This document shows, one piece after another, positions 25,060 to 35,834 of a stretch of 64,000 nucleotides of DNA (position 1 is the stretch's first letter; each line of letters starts with the position of its first letter). The stretch comes from Burkholderiales bacterium (GTDB taxonomy: Bacteria; Pseudomonadota; Gammaproteobacteria; Burkholderiales; Burkholderiaceae_C), in assembly GCA_016000265.1 (NCBI GenBank), contig JAECRL010000003.1:186001-250000 (forward strand). Direction: 5' to 3'. The position numbers and the translations under genes are program-made. The notes below the pieces were generated by a model. It ran no database searches. It worked only from the letters and a program-made list of their open reading frames with translations, and was not told where the DNA came from.

Positions 25060-25782
25060 ATGGCCGGTCATTCCAAATGGGCCAACATCCAGCATCGCAA
25101 AGGCCGTCAGGACGAAAAGCGCGGCAAGATCTGGACCCGCATCACCCGTGAAATCATCGTGGCGGCCCGCGCCGGGGGCGCCGACATCAACATGAACCCG
25201 CGCCTGCGCCTGGCCATCGAGAAGGCCAAGGCAGCGAACATGCCGGCCGACAACATCAAGCGCAACGTGGACAAGGCCACGGGCAACCTCGATGGCGTCA
25301 CTTACGAAGAAATCCGCTACGAAGGCTACGGCATCGGCGGCGCGGCCATCATGGTCGACACCATGACCGACAACCGCGTGCGCACCGTGGCCGAGGTGCG
25401 CCACGCCTTCAGCAAGTACGGCGGCAACCTGGGCACCGACGGCTCGGTGTCCTTCCAGTTCAAGCACTGCGGCCAGTTCCTGTTCGCCCCGGGTGCCAGC
25501 GAAGACAAGGTCATGGAAGTGGCCCTGGAGGCGGGCGCCGAAGACGTGGTCACGCACGATGACGGCTCCATCGAGGTTTTGAGCGCACCGACCGACTTCG
25601 AGGCCGTGCAAAAGGCCCTGCAAGGCGCCGGCCTCCAGCCCGAACTGGCCGAAGTGACCATGCGCGCCGACACGCCCGTCTCGCTCAGTGGTGACGACGC
25701 CGCGCGCATGCAAAAGCTGCTGGATGTGCTGGAAGACCTGGACGACGTCCAGGAGGTCTACCACAACGCCGAACTGAACTGA
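25060..25782 (+). CDS. yebC: YebC/PmpR-type regulator (TACO1 family)
   Basis: A 240-residue protein with the invariant opening [20 protein letters not shown]. The internal signatures [20 protein letters not shown] and [13 protein letters not shown], and the C-terminal [20 protein letters not shown], complete three TACO1 domains. Members act as DNA-binding regulators in some bacteria and relieve ribosome stalling at proline runs in others. The length is typical. TAAAAT at 24919-24924 is a possible -10 box about 135 bases upstream. purD follows 36 bases downstream. Confidence 0.96.
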   Translation: MAGHSKWANIQHRKGRQDEKRGKIWTRITREIIVAARAGGADINMNPRLRLAIEKAKAANMPADNIKRNVDKATGNLDGVTYEEIRYEGYGIGGAAIMVDTMTDNRVRTVAEVRHAFSKYGGNLGTDGSVSFQFKHCGQFLFAPGASEDKVMEVALEAGAEDVVTHDDGSIEVLSAPTDFEAVQKALQGAGLQPELAEVTMRADTPVSLSGDDAARMQKLLDVLEDLDDVQEVYHNAELN

Positions 25783-25818
25783 CCCCCCGATCTCCGATCC
25801 CTCGACCCAGACATCACC

Positions 25819-27105
25819 ATGAACATCCTCGTCATCGGCTCCGGCGGCCGCGAACACGCCCTGGCCTGGAAGCTGGCCCAGTCCCCCAAGGCCCAGAAGG
25901 TCTACGTGGCGCCGGGCAACGGTGGCACGGCGCGCGATGCCCGCCTGGTCAACCTGCCGATCACCGACGTCAAGGCCCTGGCCGATTTCGCCGAGTCCAA
26001 CAAGATCACCCTGACCGTGGTGGGCCCCGAAGCCCCCCTGGCGGCGGGCGTCGTCGACGAGTTCCGCGCCCGCGGCCTGCGCATCTTCGGGCCCACGCAG
26101 AAGGCCGCGCAACTGGAGAGCTCCAAGGCCTTCGCCAAGGACTTCATGAAGCGTCACGGCATCCCCACGGCCTTCTACGAAACCTTCACCGACGCCACCG
26201 CCGCCCACGCCTACGTGGAGCAGCACGGCGCGCCCATCGTCATCAAGGCCGATGGCCTGGCGGCGGGCAAGGGCGTGGTCGTGGCCACGACGCTGGCCGA
26301 GGCCCACGAAGCCATCGACTTCATGTTGCTGGACAACAAGCTGGGCGTGCAGCACAACTCGGGCGGTGCCCGCGTGGTCATCGAAGAGTTCCTGGCTGGT
26401 GAAGAAGCCAGCTTCATCGTGCTGGCCGATGGCAAGAACGTGGCCGTGATGGCCACCAGTCAGGACCACAAGCGCCTGCTCGACGCCGACGAAGGGCCCA
26501 ACACCGGCGGCATGGGGGCCTACTCGCCCGCCCCGGTGGTCACGCCCAACGTGTACGCCAAGGCCATGCAGGACATCATCCAGCCGACGCTGGACGGCAT
26601 GGCCAAGGACGGCATCCCCTTCACCGGCTTCCTGTACGCCGGCCTGATGATCGACGCGCAAGGCAACCCCAAGACGCTGGAGTTCAACTGCCGCATGGGT
26701 GACCCCGAGACCCAGCCGATCATGATGCGCCTCAAGAGCGACCTCATCGACGTCTTCCTGCACGCCACCGATGGCACGCTGGACCAGGTCGAGCTGCAAT
26801 GGGATCGCCGCTTCGCCCTGGGCGTCGTGGTGGCCGCAGGCGGCTACCCCCTGAACCCCGAGAAGGGCCAGGCCATCACCGGCTTGCCCGCGGACGCCGA
26901 TGACGCCATGGTCTTCCACGCCGGCACCACCTTGGACGACGCCGGCGTGCTGCGCACCAGCGGGGGCCGCGTGCTGTGCGTGACCGCGCTGGGCGATTCG
27001 GCCAAGCTGGCGCAGCAGCGCGCCTACGAGTACCTGCGCGGCATCCAGTTCGATGGCATGCAGTTCCGCTCGGACATCGGCTGGCGCGCCATCAAGGCCC
27101 GTTGA
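25819..27105 (+). CDS. purD: phosphoribosylamine-glycine ligase
   Basis: A 428-residue ATP-grasp enzyme that joins glycine to phosphoribosylamine in purine synthesis. The family opening is MNILVIGSGGREHALAWKLA. ATP-grasp marks are IVIKADGLAAGKGVVVA and VIEEFLAGEEASFIVLADG; GGMGAYSPAPVVT and FNCRMGDPETQP are the metal and catalytic loops. The length is normal. It sits between yebC and hemF with short gaps and probably shares their transcript. Confidence 0.98.
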   Translation: MNILVIGSGGREHALAWKLAQSPKAQKVYVAPGNGGTARDARLVNLPITDVKALADFAESNKITLTVVGPEAPLAAGVVDEFRARGLRIFGPTQKAAQLESSKAFAKDFMKRHGIPTAFYETFTDATAAHAYVEQHGAPIVIKADGLAAGKGVVVATTLAEAHEAIDFMLLDNKLGVQHNSGGARVVIEEFLAGEEASFIVLADGKNVAVMATSQDHKRLLDADEGPNTGGMGAYSPAPVVTPNVYAKAMQDIIQPTLDGMAKDGIPFTGFLYAGLMIDAQGNPKTLEFNCRMGDPETQPIMMRLKSDLIDVFLHATDGTLDQVELQWDRRFALGVVVAAGGYPLNPEKGQAITGLPADADDAMVFHAGTTLDDAGVLRTSGGRVLCVTALGDSAKLAQQRAYEYLRGIQFDGMQFRSDIGWRAIKAR

Positions 27106-27129
27106 CCGCCCCCACGCAGGACACACGCC

Positions 27130-28047
27130 ATGAGCCAGTCCCACACCGACGCCGTCCGCCAGTACCTGCTTGACCTGCAGGACCGCATCATCTCCGCCTT
27201 CGAGGCGGAAGACGGCCGGCCTTTCGTCCGGGACGCCTGGGTGCGAGGCGCCCACGAGCGCCTGCAAGGCGATGGCTGCTCACGCCTGGTCGAAGAGGGC
27301 AACGTGCTGGAGCGGGGTGGCTGCAATTTTTCGCACGTCAAGGGCCCGAGCCTGCCGCCGTCGGCCACGCAGCACCGGCCCGAGCTGGCGGGTTGCCCCT
27401 TCGAGGCCATGGGCGTGTCCCTGGTCTTCCACCCGCGCAGCCCGCACGTGCCCACCGTGCACATGAACGTGCGCATGCTGGCGGCCCACCGGCCCGACGG
27501 CAGCGTGGTGGCCTGGTATGGCGGCGGCATGGACCTCACGCCTTATTACGGCCGTGAAGAAGACGCTCGCCACTTCCACCAGGCCTGCAAGGATGCCCTG
27601 GCGCCTTTCGGGCCCGAACTGCACCCGCGCTACAAAAAGTGGTGCGACGAGTATTTCTTCCTCAAACACCGCAACGAGGCCCGCGGCGTGGGCGGCATCT
27701 TCTTCGATGACGTCTCCGAGCTGGGCGAGCAGGGCGGCTTCGAGCTGATCCGCTCGGTGGGCGACGCCTTCACCCAGGCCTACCTGCCCATCCTGCAGCG
27801 CCGCCGCAACGAGCCTTACACCGAGGCCGAACGCGACTTCCAGGCCTACCGGCGCGGCCGCTACGTCGAGTTCAACCTGGTCTGGGACCGCGGCACGCTG
27901 TTTGGCCTGCAGTCCGGTGGCCGCACCGAAAGCATCCTGATGTCGATGCCGCCGGTGGTGAACTGGCGCTACAACTGGCACCCCGAGCCCGGCACGCCCG
28001 AAGCCCGCCTCTACACCGACTTCCTGCCCCCGCGGGACTGGGTCTGA
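27130..28047 (+). CDS. hemF: oxygen-dependent coproporphyrinogen III oxidase
   Basis: A 305-residue cytosolic enzyme of heme synthesis that turns coproporphyrinogen III into protoporphyrinogen IX using oxygen. Family marks are [20 protein letters not shown] with metal-binding His, [18 protein letters not shown], and the C-terminal [20 protein letters not shown] followed by [12 protein letters not shown]. The length is normal. An oxygen-requiring enzyme fits an aerobic organism. nadD starts four bases after its stop. Confidence 0.98.
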   Translation: MSQSHTDAVRQYLLDLQDRIISAFEAEDGRPFVRDAWVRGAHERLQGDGCSRLVEEGNVLERGGCNFSHVKGPSLPPSATQHRPELAGCPFEAMGVSLVFHPRSPHVPTVHMNVRMLAAHRPDGSVVAWYGGGMDLTPYYGREEDARHFHQACKDALAPFGPELHPRYKKWCDEYFFLKHRNEARGVGGIFFDDVSELGEQGGFELIRSVGDAFTQAYLPILQRRRNEPYTEAERDFQAYRRGRYVEFNLVWDRGTLFGLQSGGRTESILMSMPPVVNWRYNWHPEPGTPEARLYTDFLPPRDWV

Positions 28048-28051
28048 GCGG

Positions 28052-28669
28052 GTGAGTCGGCGCGTCGGCCTGATGGGGGGCAGCTTCGACCCGGTTCACG
28101 CGGCCCACGTCGCGCTGGCCGAGTCGGCCCTGAGGCACCTGACGCTCGACGAGGTGCGCTGGATCCCGGTCGGGCAGGCCTGGCAGAAGAGTCGCCAACT
28201 CGCCGCGCCCGAGCACCGCGTGGCCATGGTGCAGGCCGCCATCGCGCACGAGCTGCGTTTCGTGCTGGACCGCATCGAGGTCGACCGGCCCGGGCCATCG
28301 TTCACCCTGGAGACCGTGCGCACCCTGCAAGCCCGCCACCCCGAGGTCGCCGAGTGGGTGCTGATCATCGGGTTGGATCAATTCGCCAACCTGCCGACCT
28401 GGCAGGGGTGGGCCGAGTTGCTGCAGCGCGTCACGCTGGCCGTGGCCACGCGAGGCGCCGGCCCCCTTGAGCCGCCTGAAGCGCTGCGCCAGCACCCGCA
28501 TCGGCGGGTGACGCTGCCCATGGCCCCCCTGGCCGTTTCATCCACCGACATCCGGGCGAGCCTGCTGCGTGGTGACCCCCCTGAATCTCTGGTGCCCAGC
28601 CCCCTTCCCGAGGGCGTGGCGCGCTATATTGCAACCCATCAACTCTACGCCCCTGGCGACCCCCGCTGA
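28052..28669 (+). CDS. nadD: nicotinate-nucleotide adenylyltransferase
   Basis: A 205-residue nucleotidyltransferase that adenylates nicotinate mononucleotide in NAD synthesis. The HxGH-type phosphate loop is MGGSFDPVHAAHVALAESAL, and the C-terminal nucleotide motif is VSSTDIRASLLRG. The GTG start at 28052 gives the usual short leader before the first strand. rsfS follows immediately (TGAATG), the order seen in most bacteria. Confidence 0.95.
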   Translation: MSRRVGLMGGSFDPVHAAHVALAESALRHLTLDEVRWIPVGQAWQKSRQLAAPEHRVAMVQAAIAHELRFVLDRIEVDRPGPSFTLETVRTLQARHPEVAEWVLIIGLDQFANLPTWQGWAELLQRVTLAVATRGAGPLEPPEALRQHPHRRVTLPMAPLAVSSTDIRASLLRGDPPESLVPSPLPEGVARYIATHQLYAPGDPR

Positions 28670-29524
28670 ATGGACATCCGCAAACTGCAACGCGTCATCG
28701 TCGATGGCCTGGAAGACGTCAAGGCGCAAGACATCGTCGTCTTCAACACCGAGCACCTCTCGCCCCTGTTCGAGCGCGTGATCATCGCCACCGGGTCGAC
28801 GAACCGGCAGACCAAGGCACTGGCCTCCAGCGTGCGCGTCGCGGTCAAGGCCGCGGGCCTCCAGGTGATGCGCACCGAGGGGGAAGACAACGGCGAGTGG
28901 ATCATCGTTGACTGCGCCGCCGCCGTCGTGCACATCATGCAGCCGGCCATCCGCCAGTACTACCAGCTCGAAGAGATCTGGGGCGACAAGCCCGTGGCCA
29001 TCAAGCTCAAGGCCCAGCGCGTGGGCCTGGTCAAGGCGTCCGAGCCGGACGAAGACGACGAGCCCGTGGCGCCCAAGAAGGCGGCCGGCAAGACCACCGC
29101 CGCCCGCAAGGCCGCGGTGACCAAGCCCGCTTCCAAGCCTGTTGCCAAGCCGGTCGCCAAGAAGGCCGCAGCCAAGAAGGTCGCCACGAAGAAGGCAGCC
29201 GGCAAGCCGGCCGATCAGTTTGAAGACGTCAAGCCGGCGCCCAAGAAGCTGACGGTCAAGAAGGTCGCCTCCAAGAAGGTGGCGGCCAAGGGCGTCAGCC
29301 CGAAGGCCGTGCAGAAGGTCGTTGTCAACTCGCCTGAGGCCAAGAAGCAGCCCGCCCGCAAGGTCGCGGTCAAGAAGGTCGCCGCCAAGAAGGTGTCGGC
29401 TCGCAGCGCGGGCGCCACCAAGCCGGCGACCAAGAAAGTGGCCGTCAAGAAGGTGGCTGCCAAAAAGGTCGCCGTCAAGAAGGTTGCAGCCAAGAAGGCA
29501 CCGGCCCGCAAGGCCGCTCGCTGA
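28670..29524 (+). CDS. rsfS: ribosomal silencing factor RsfS with long Lys/Ala-rich tail
   Basis: A 284-residue protein. Residues 1-115 are a normal RsfS domain: GLEDVKAQDIVVFNTEHLSP, ATGSTNRQTKALASSVRV, GEWIIVDCAAAVVHIMQP and YYQLEEIWGDKP. This domain binds uL14 on the 50S subunit and blocks subunit joining in starvation. Typical RsfS ends near residue 110-130; here another ~160 residues follow, built from repeats such as KKVAVKKVAAKKV, highly basic and resembling bacterial histone-H1-like tails. No frameshift is seen between the two parts. The tail may bind rRNA, DNA or polyphosphate; that is inference. Its gene lies between nadD and rlmH as is usual. Confidence 0.93.
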   Translation: MDIRKLQRVIVDGLEDVKAQDIVVFNTEHLSPLFERVIIATGSTNRQTKALASSVRVAVKAAGLQVMRTEGEDNGEWIIVDCAAAVVHIMQPAIRQYYQLEEIWGDKPVAIKLKAQRVGLVKASEPDEDDEPVAPKKAAGKTTAARKAAVTKPASKPVAKPVAKKAAAKKVATKKAAGKPADQFEDVKPAPKKLTVKKVASKKVAAKGVSPKAVQKVVVNSPEAKKQPARKVAVKKVAAKKVSARSAGATKPATKKVAVKKVAAKKVAVKKVAAKKAPARKAAR

Positions 29525-29550
29525 GCTGAGCCGTCAGGTCGACCGCGTCC

Positions 29551-30018
29551 ATGAAGTGCACCGTGCTGACCATCGGCCAGCGCCTGCCCGATTGGGCGCA
29601 GGAGGCTTGCGAGGACTACCTCAAGCGCTTCCCGCCCGACTGGCGAGTCGAGGTCAAGGCCGTCAAGGCCGAGCCCCGCGAAGGCAAGCCGGTGGCGGCC
29701 ATCATGCAGGCCGAAGCCGCTCGCATGGAGGCCGCTTTGCCCAAGGGCACGCGCCGCGTCATCCTCGATGAGCGTGGCACGCGCCTGACCAGCGTGCAAC
29801 TGGCCCAGCGCACCGAGGCCTGGGAGCACGACGGCCGCGATGTGGCCCTCATCATCGGTGGCGCCGATGGCATCGACCCCGCCTTCAAGCAAACCGCCGA
29901 CGAGGCCATCCGGCTGTCGGACATGACCTTGCCGCACGCCCTGGCGCGCGTGCTCCTGCTCGAGCAGGTCTACCGCGCCTGGTCACTGCGCCACAACCAC
30001 CCTTATCACCGGGCCTGA
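29551..30018 (+). CDS. rlmH: 23S rRNA pseudouridine-1915 N3-methyltransferase RlmH
   Basis: A 155-residue SPOUT methyltransferase acting on the assembled 70S ribosome. The trefoil-knot motifs are [15 protein letters not shown] and [20 protein letters not shown], followed by the invariant C-terminal [14 protein letters not shown]. The length is normal. It lies 26 bases after rsfS and five bases before the maf-like gene. Confidence 0.98.
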   Translation: MKCTVLTIGQRLPDWAQEACEDYLKRFPPDWRVEVKAVKAEPREGKPVAAIMQAEAARMEAALPKGTRRVILDERGTRLTSVQLAQRTEAWEHDGRDVALIIGGADGIDPAFKQTADEAIRLSDMTLPHALARVLLLEQVYRAWSLRHNHPYHRA

Positions 30019-30023
30019 GCGTC

Positions 30024-30674
30024 ATGTCCGTGTCTTGCGCGTCACCCACCGAACTGGCGCACAGCCCAGGCCCCTGGCTCTACCTGGCCTCGCAAAGCCC
30101 GCGCCGCCGCCAGCTGCTGGACCAGCTGGGTGTGCGTCACGCCCTGCTGTTGCCGGACGCCGATGAAGACGCCGAGGCGCTGGAGGCCGAGCGCGCGGGC
30201 GAGTCCCCCGAGGACTACGTTCAGCGCGTGACGCGCGCCAAGTGGCAGGCATCCATCGAACGCTTGCAGGCGCGCGCTTTCCGCGACCCCCAAGCCTGGC
30301 CCATGGGTCCCATCCTGTGCGCCGACACCACCGTGGCCCTGGGCGACACCATCCTGGGCAAACCCACCGACGCGGCCGATGCGGCTCGCATCCTGCGGAC
30401 GCTCTCGGGACGCTCGCACCGCGTGCTGACGGCCGTGTGCGTGCACGGTCGCCTCAGCGTGAGCACCTCGCATGTGCAGTGGCGCGAGCTCGACGGCGAT
30501 GAAATCGAGCGCTACGTCGCCAGCGGCGAGCCCTTCGGCAAGGCCGGTGCTTACGCCATCCAGGGGCGATCGGGTGCGTGGACGCGTCGCATCGACGGCA
30601 GCCACAGCGGCATCATGGGCCTGCCCTTGTTCGAGACCGCCGAGCTGCTCAAGCCGATGGGGTGGGCCTTCTGA
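30024..30674 (+). CDS. Maf-like nucleoside triphosphate pyrophosphatase
   Basis: A 216-residue Maf/Ham1-superfamily protein that hydrolyses dTTP/UTP or modified nucleotides to monophosphates. The opening [17 protein letters not shown] is the Maf signature. [20 protein letters not shown] carries the catalytic Asp, followed by [12 protein letters not shown] and [15 protein letters not shown]. The position after rlmH suggests the YhdE-type member. The stop codon overlaps the next gene's ATG (TGATG). Confidence 0.94.
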   Translation: MSVSCASPTELAHSPGPWLYLASQSPRRRQLLDQLGVRHALLLPDADEDAEALEAERAGESPEDYVQRVTRAKWQASIERLQARAFRDPQAWPMGPILCADTTVALGDTILGKPTDAADAARILRTLSGRSHRVLTAVCVHGRLSVSTSHVQWRELDGDEIERYVASGEPFGKAGAYAIQGRSGAWTRRIDGSHSGIMGLPLFETAELLKPMGWAF

Positions 30675-31381
30675 TGGACGGCGATGAGCTGGGTGTGGTC
30701 CTCATCGTGGGCGCCAGCGGGCTGGTGGGACGCGAGGCCGTGCGCCTGTGCCTGCAGGATGCGACGGTGCGCGAGGTGAGGGCGCTGTTGCGTCGCGACG
30801 TGGGGCTCGACGACCTGCTGGGGCCGGGCGAGCCCCTCACCGACGCGCAGCGCAGCAAGTTCCGGCCCTGCGTGGTCGACTTCGACCGACTGGAGCGCCA
30901 CACCGGCTTGTTCGACGTCGACACCGTCTTTTGCGCATTGGGCACGACCCTCCGCCAGGCTGGCTCTCAGGCGGCTTTCCGCCGGGTGGACTTCGAGTGG
31001 CCCCTGCAGGTGGCCCGATTGGCCCATGTCCACGGGGCCCGGCGCTTCTTGCTGGTCAGCGCCTTGGGTGCGTCTTCGCGCTCACGCGTGTTCTACAACC
31101 GAGTCAAGGGCGAACTGGAAGACGCGGTGCGCGACATCGGCTTCCAGCGGCTGTGCGTCGCTCGCCCGTCCTTGCTGCAAGGCGAGCGCGGCGAGTTTCG
31201 CCCGGGTGAGCGACTGGGCTTGTGCCTGAGCCGCTGGTTCTTCGCGCTGATCCCCGACAGCCACCGACCCGTGCACGTGCGGCAGGTGGCGGCCGCTTTG
31301 TTGGCCGCCTGCTGCGCCGATCAGCCCGGCGGGCCCGCTCGCCGGGTGCTGACCAACGCCGAGCTGCGGGCCATGCTGTAA
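30674..31381 (+). CDS. NAD(P)-binding atypical short-chain dehydrogenase (TIP30-like)
   Basis: A 235-residue Rossmann protein. The dinucleotide loop is LIVGASGLVGREAVRLCL. VDTVFCALGTTLRQAGSQ and FLLVSALGASSRSRVFYNRV follow, giving a YNxxK active-site-like pair. It resembles the HTATIP2/TIP30 branch of atypical SDR proteins, a set of predicted oxidoreductases without defined substrates. The ATG at 30674 overlaps the maf-like stop, so translation is probably coupled. The gene rng starts 10 bases after its stop. Confidence 0.85.
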   Translation: MDGDELGVVLIVGASGLVGREAVRLCLQDATVREVRALLRRDVGLDDLLGPGEPLTDAQRSKFRPCVVDFDRLERHTGLFDVDTVFCALGTTLRQAGSQAAFRRVDFEWPLQVARLAHVHGARRFLLVSALGASSRSRVFYNRVKGELEDAVRDIGFQRLCVARPSLLQGERGEFRPGERLGLCLSRWFFALIPDSHRPVHVRQVAAALLAACCADQPGGPARRVLTNAELRAML

Positions 31382-31391
31382 ATTGCGTCGC

Positions 31392-32894
<1,503 letters not shown>

Positions 32895-33020
32895 GCCGCG
32901 GCGGGGTTGATTTACACAAGTTGACCCGATCGCAGAGGCGAAGGCGGCCCCGGCGGAAAAAGTGCGGGCGAACCCGCGGCACAATCGGGGTTGGTACACG
33001 AACTGACCTCAGACCGATCC

Positions 33021-34337
33021 ATGTCGTTCTCCGATTCGCGCCGCTCGGCTTGTCGTCACCTGCTGGCCGGCGCCGCCTTGTTCGCCGTCGGCACCTCCTT
33101 GCCCGTGACGGGGGCCCTGGCGCAGTTCCGCGTTGAAATCTCCGGCGTCGGCGCCACGCAGATTCCGATCGCCATCGCGCGTTTCCGCAACGAGTCGGGC
33201 TCGCCCGCGGCCATCTCCGCCATCGTGCAAGCCGACCTGGAGCGCAGCGGCCTGTTTCGCGGCCTCGACGCCAGCGCCGACCGCCTCGACGAAACCAGCC
33301 GCCCGCCTTTGTCCGACTGGAAGACCAAGGGCGCCGACGCGCTGCTGGCCGGCTCCGTCACCCGCCTGGCCGACGGCCAGTACGACGTCCGCTACCACGT
33401 CTGGGACGTCCTCAAGGCCCGCGACCTGGGCGGCCTGAGCATCGTGGTGCCGGCCGCCGACCTGCGCCTGGCCGCCCACCGCATCGCCGACGACATCTTC
33501 GAGAAACTCACCGGCGACCGTGGTGCCTTCGCCACCCGCATCGCCTACGTCAGCAAGGTGGGCAGCCGCCACACCCTCATCGTTGCCGACGCCGACGGGG
33601 AGGGCGCCCAGACCCCCCTGACCAGCGCTCAGCCCATCATCTCGCCGGCCTGGGCGCCGGATGGCCGCCAGCTGGCCTACGTGTCCTTCGAGACCGGCAA
33701 GCCCGTGGTCGTGGTCCAGGACGTCTCCACCGGTCGCCGCCGCGTGGTCGCCAGCTTCAAGGGCAGCAACAGCGCCCCGGCCTGGTCGCCCGACGGACGC
33801 CAGCTCGCCGTCACGCTCAGCCGCGAAGGCGGCTCGCAGATCTACGTCATGGGCGTCGACGGGCAGGATGTGCGGCGCCTGACGCAAAGCGCGGCCATCG
33901 ACACCGAGGCCACCTGGTCGCCCGATGGCGCCAGCCTGTACTTCGTCAGCGACCGCGGCGGCAGCCCCCAGATCTACCGGGTGTCCGCGTCCGGCGGGCC
34001 TGCGCAGCGCGTCACGTTCTCGGGCTCGTACAACATCAGCCCGGCCATCAGCCCCGACGGGCGCTGGCTGGCCTACGTCAGCCAGGTCGAGCGGGGCTAC
34101 CGCGTCCACCTCATGGAGCTGGCCTCGGGCCAGGTCCGCGCCCTGAGCGACACCCGCGACGACGAAAGCCCCAGCTTCGCACCCAACAGCCGCCAGGTCA
34201 TCTACGCCACCCGCCTGCAAGGCCGCGAGGTGCTGGTGACCTCGTCGCTGGACGGCCGCATCAAGGCCCGGCTGACCACCCAGGTCGCCGACGTGCGCGA
34301 GCCCGTCTGGGGCCCCTTCCTCACGCCGCGGCGCTGA
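33021..34337 (+). CDS. tolB: Tol-Pal system beta-propeller protein TolB
   Basis: A 438-residue periplasmic protein with a signal peptide ending at VTGALA. The N-terminal domain (about residues 36-165) is followed by a six-bladed propeller. Blade repeats such as SPAWAPDGRQLAYVSFETGK, APAWSPDGRQLAVTLSREGG and ISPAISPDGRWLAYVSQVER are visible. It links Pal to the inner-membrane TolQRA complex during outer-membrane constriction. tolB-pal-cpoB are together here, but tolQRA, usually just upstream, are replaced by rng. A GC-rich hairpin sits in the upstream gap at about 32962-32982. Confidence 0.97.
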   Translation: MSFSDSRRSACRHLLAGAALFAVGTSLPVTGALAQFRVEISGVGATQIPIAIARFRNESGSPAAISAIVQADLERSGLFRGLDASADRLDETSRPPLSDWKTKGADALLAGSVTRLADGQYDVRYHVWDVLKARDLGGLSIVVPAADLRLAAHRIADDIFEKLTGDRGAFATRIAYVSKVGSRHTLIVADADGEGAQTPLTSAQPIISPAWAPDGRQLAYVSFETGKPVVVVQDVSTGRRRVVASFKGSNSAPAWSPDGRQLAVTLSREGGSQIYVMGVDGQDVRRLTQSAAIDTEATWSPDGASLYFVSDRGGSPQIYRVSASGGPAQRVTFSGSYNISPAISPDGRWLAYVSQVERGYRVHLMELASGQVRALSDTRDDESPSFAPNSRQVIYATRLQGREVLVTSSLDGRIKARLTTQVADVREPVWGPFLTPRR

Positions 34338-34385
34338 CCCCGCCTTGGCCGAATCCACCTTCTTTTCCTGCACAGGAGCATCCAC

Positions 34386-34976
34386 ATGCCATCCCAATCG
34401 CCCACGTCCTCGCGCCCTGCCGCTTCCTCGACCCGCCTGAGCCTGCTGGCCTCCGCCCTGGCCGCTGCCGCCCTGCTGGGCGCATGCGGCTCCAGCGTCA
34501 AGCTCGACGAAAACGCCGGCAAGCCCGCCCCCATCACCGACGCCAGCCAGAACCGCAGCGGCATGGGTGACGGCAGCGCCGCACCCGCCAGCAACGTCGC
34601 CCAGGTCAACCTGGACGCCAACAAGGCGGGCGACGCCGCTTTTGGCAACCTGCCCAAGGTCGTGTACTTCGACTTCGACAGCTTCGTCGTCAAGGATGAG
34701 TTCCGCGACGGCATCAGCGGCCACGCCAAGCGCCTGAACGCGGCCAAGGCCAAGAAGATCCTCATCGAAGGCCACACCGACGAGCGCGGCGGCCGCGAGT
34801 ACAACCTGGCCCTGGGCCAAAAGCGCGCCGAAGCCGTGCAGAAGTCCCTGACCCTGCTGGGCGTGTCGGCCGATCAGGTCGAGGCCGTCAGCTACGGTGA
34901 AGAGCGCCCCGCCGCCTCGGGCAGCACCGAAGAGGCCTGGGCCCAGAACCGCCGCGCCGAACTCAAGGACCGTTGA
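34386..34976 (+). CDS. pal: peptidoglycan-associated lipoprotein Pal
   Basis: A 196-residue outer-membrane lipoprotein. The lipobox LLGAC places the lipidated Cys at residue 34. A flexible linker leads to an OmpA-like peptidoglycan-binding domain: VVYFDFDSFVVKDEF, the diaminopimelate-binding ILIEGHTDERGGREYNLALG, and RAEAVQKSLTLLGV. The Asp and Arg that grip diaminopimelate are present. The stop overlaps the cpoB start (TGATG). Confidence 0.97.
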   Translation: MPSQSPTSSRPAASSTRLSLLASALAAAALLGACGSSVKLDENAGKPAPITDASQNRSGMGDGSAAPASNVAQVNLDANKAGDAAFGNLPKVVYFDFDSFVVKDEFRDGISGHAKRLNAAKAKKILIEGHTDERGGREYNLALGQKRAEAVQKSLTLLGVSADQVEAVSYGEERPAASGSTEEAWAQNRRAELKDR

Positions 34977-35827
34977 TGAGCCGCCACCTGCCTGCATGGG
35001 CCGCGGGTTGCGGCACGGGTCTGGGCATGGGCCTCGGCCTGTGGCGCTCGCTCGCCCTGAGCGTGGCCGTGGTGCTCAGCCCCACGGCGAGCAGCGCCGG
35101 GATCTTCGATGACGACGAAGCCCGTCGCGCCATCCTGGAGTTGCGCCAGCAGCGCACCCAGGACGCCGAGTCGGCCAACGCCCGCCTGACGGCCCTGAGC
35201 GGACAGGTGGACCAGCTCAAGCGCAGCCTGCTGGACATGAATGCGCTGATCGAGCAGTTGCGCAGCGAGATCGCCGGCCAGCGCGGCCAGGTCGAGCTGC
35301 TGCAGCGCGACGTCTCCGAGCTGCAGCGCAAGCAAAAGGACGCCCAAAGCGCCCTCGACGAGCGCGTCCGCAAGCTGGAGCCGCAGACCCTGACGGTTGA
35401 CGGCAAGACCTTCCAGGCCGATGCCGACGAGAAACGCGAGTTCGAAGAGGCCATCGCGCGACTGCGCGCCGCCGACTTCGCCGGGGGCGCGGCCAGCCTC
35501 AACGGCTTCCTCAAGCGCCACCCGCAGACGGGCTACTTCGAGTCGGCGCAGTACTGGCTGGGCAACGCCCAGTACGGCCTGCGCGATTACAAGGAAGCCA
35601 TCAAGGCCTTCCGCGCCCTGGTCGAGCGCGCGCCGGACCACCTGCGCACACCCGAGGCCTTGCTGTCCATCGCCAACTGCCAGACCGAGCTCAAGGACAA
35701 CGACGCGGCGCGCCGCACCCTCGAGCAACTGGTCAAACAGCACCCGCAGACCGAAGCGGCCCAGGCTGCGCGCGACCGGCTCCTGCTGCTGTCGACCCCG
35801 AAGCCCGCTGCCCGCAAGGGCAAGTGA
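34976..35827 (+). CDS. cpoB: cell division coordinator CpoB (YbgF)
   Basis: A 283-residue periplasmic protein. A signal peptide ends near TASSAG. Residues about 45-125 form a coiled coil that mediates trimerisation (QLKRSLLDMNALIEQLRSE is part of it). The C-terminal TPR domain has three repeats, with family phrases such as HPQTGYFESAQYWLGNAQYG and RAPDHLRTPEALLSIANCQ. It tunes PBP1B activity and the Tol system during division. The ATG at 34976 overlaps the pal stop; a TTG three bases earlier is less likely. Confidence 0.95.
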   Translation: MSRHLPAWAAGCGTGLGMGLGLWRSLALSVAVVLSPTASSAGIFDDDEARRAILELRQQRTQDAESANARLTALSGQVDQLKRSLLDMNALIEQLRSEIAGQRGQVELLQRDVSELQRKQKDAQSALDERVRKLEPQTLTVDGKTFQADADEKREFEEAIARLRAADFAGGAASLNGFLKRHPQTGYFESAQYWLGNAQYGLRDYKEAIKAFRALVERAPDHLRTPEALLSIANCQTELKDNDAARRTLEQLVKQHPQTEAAQAARDRLLLLSTPKPAARKGK

Positions 35828-35834
35828 GCGGCGC

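Noticed and set aside
29090..29520. Repeated units in the rsfS 3' half looked like a possible CRISPR or satellite array
   Set aside because: The repeats are imperfect, in phase with codons, and encode Lys/Ala/Val runs; there are no regular spacers.
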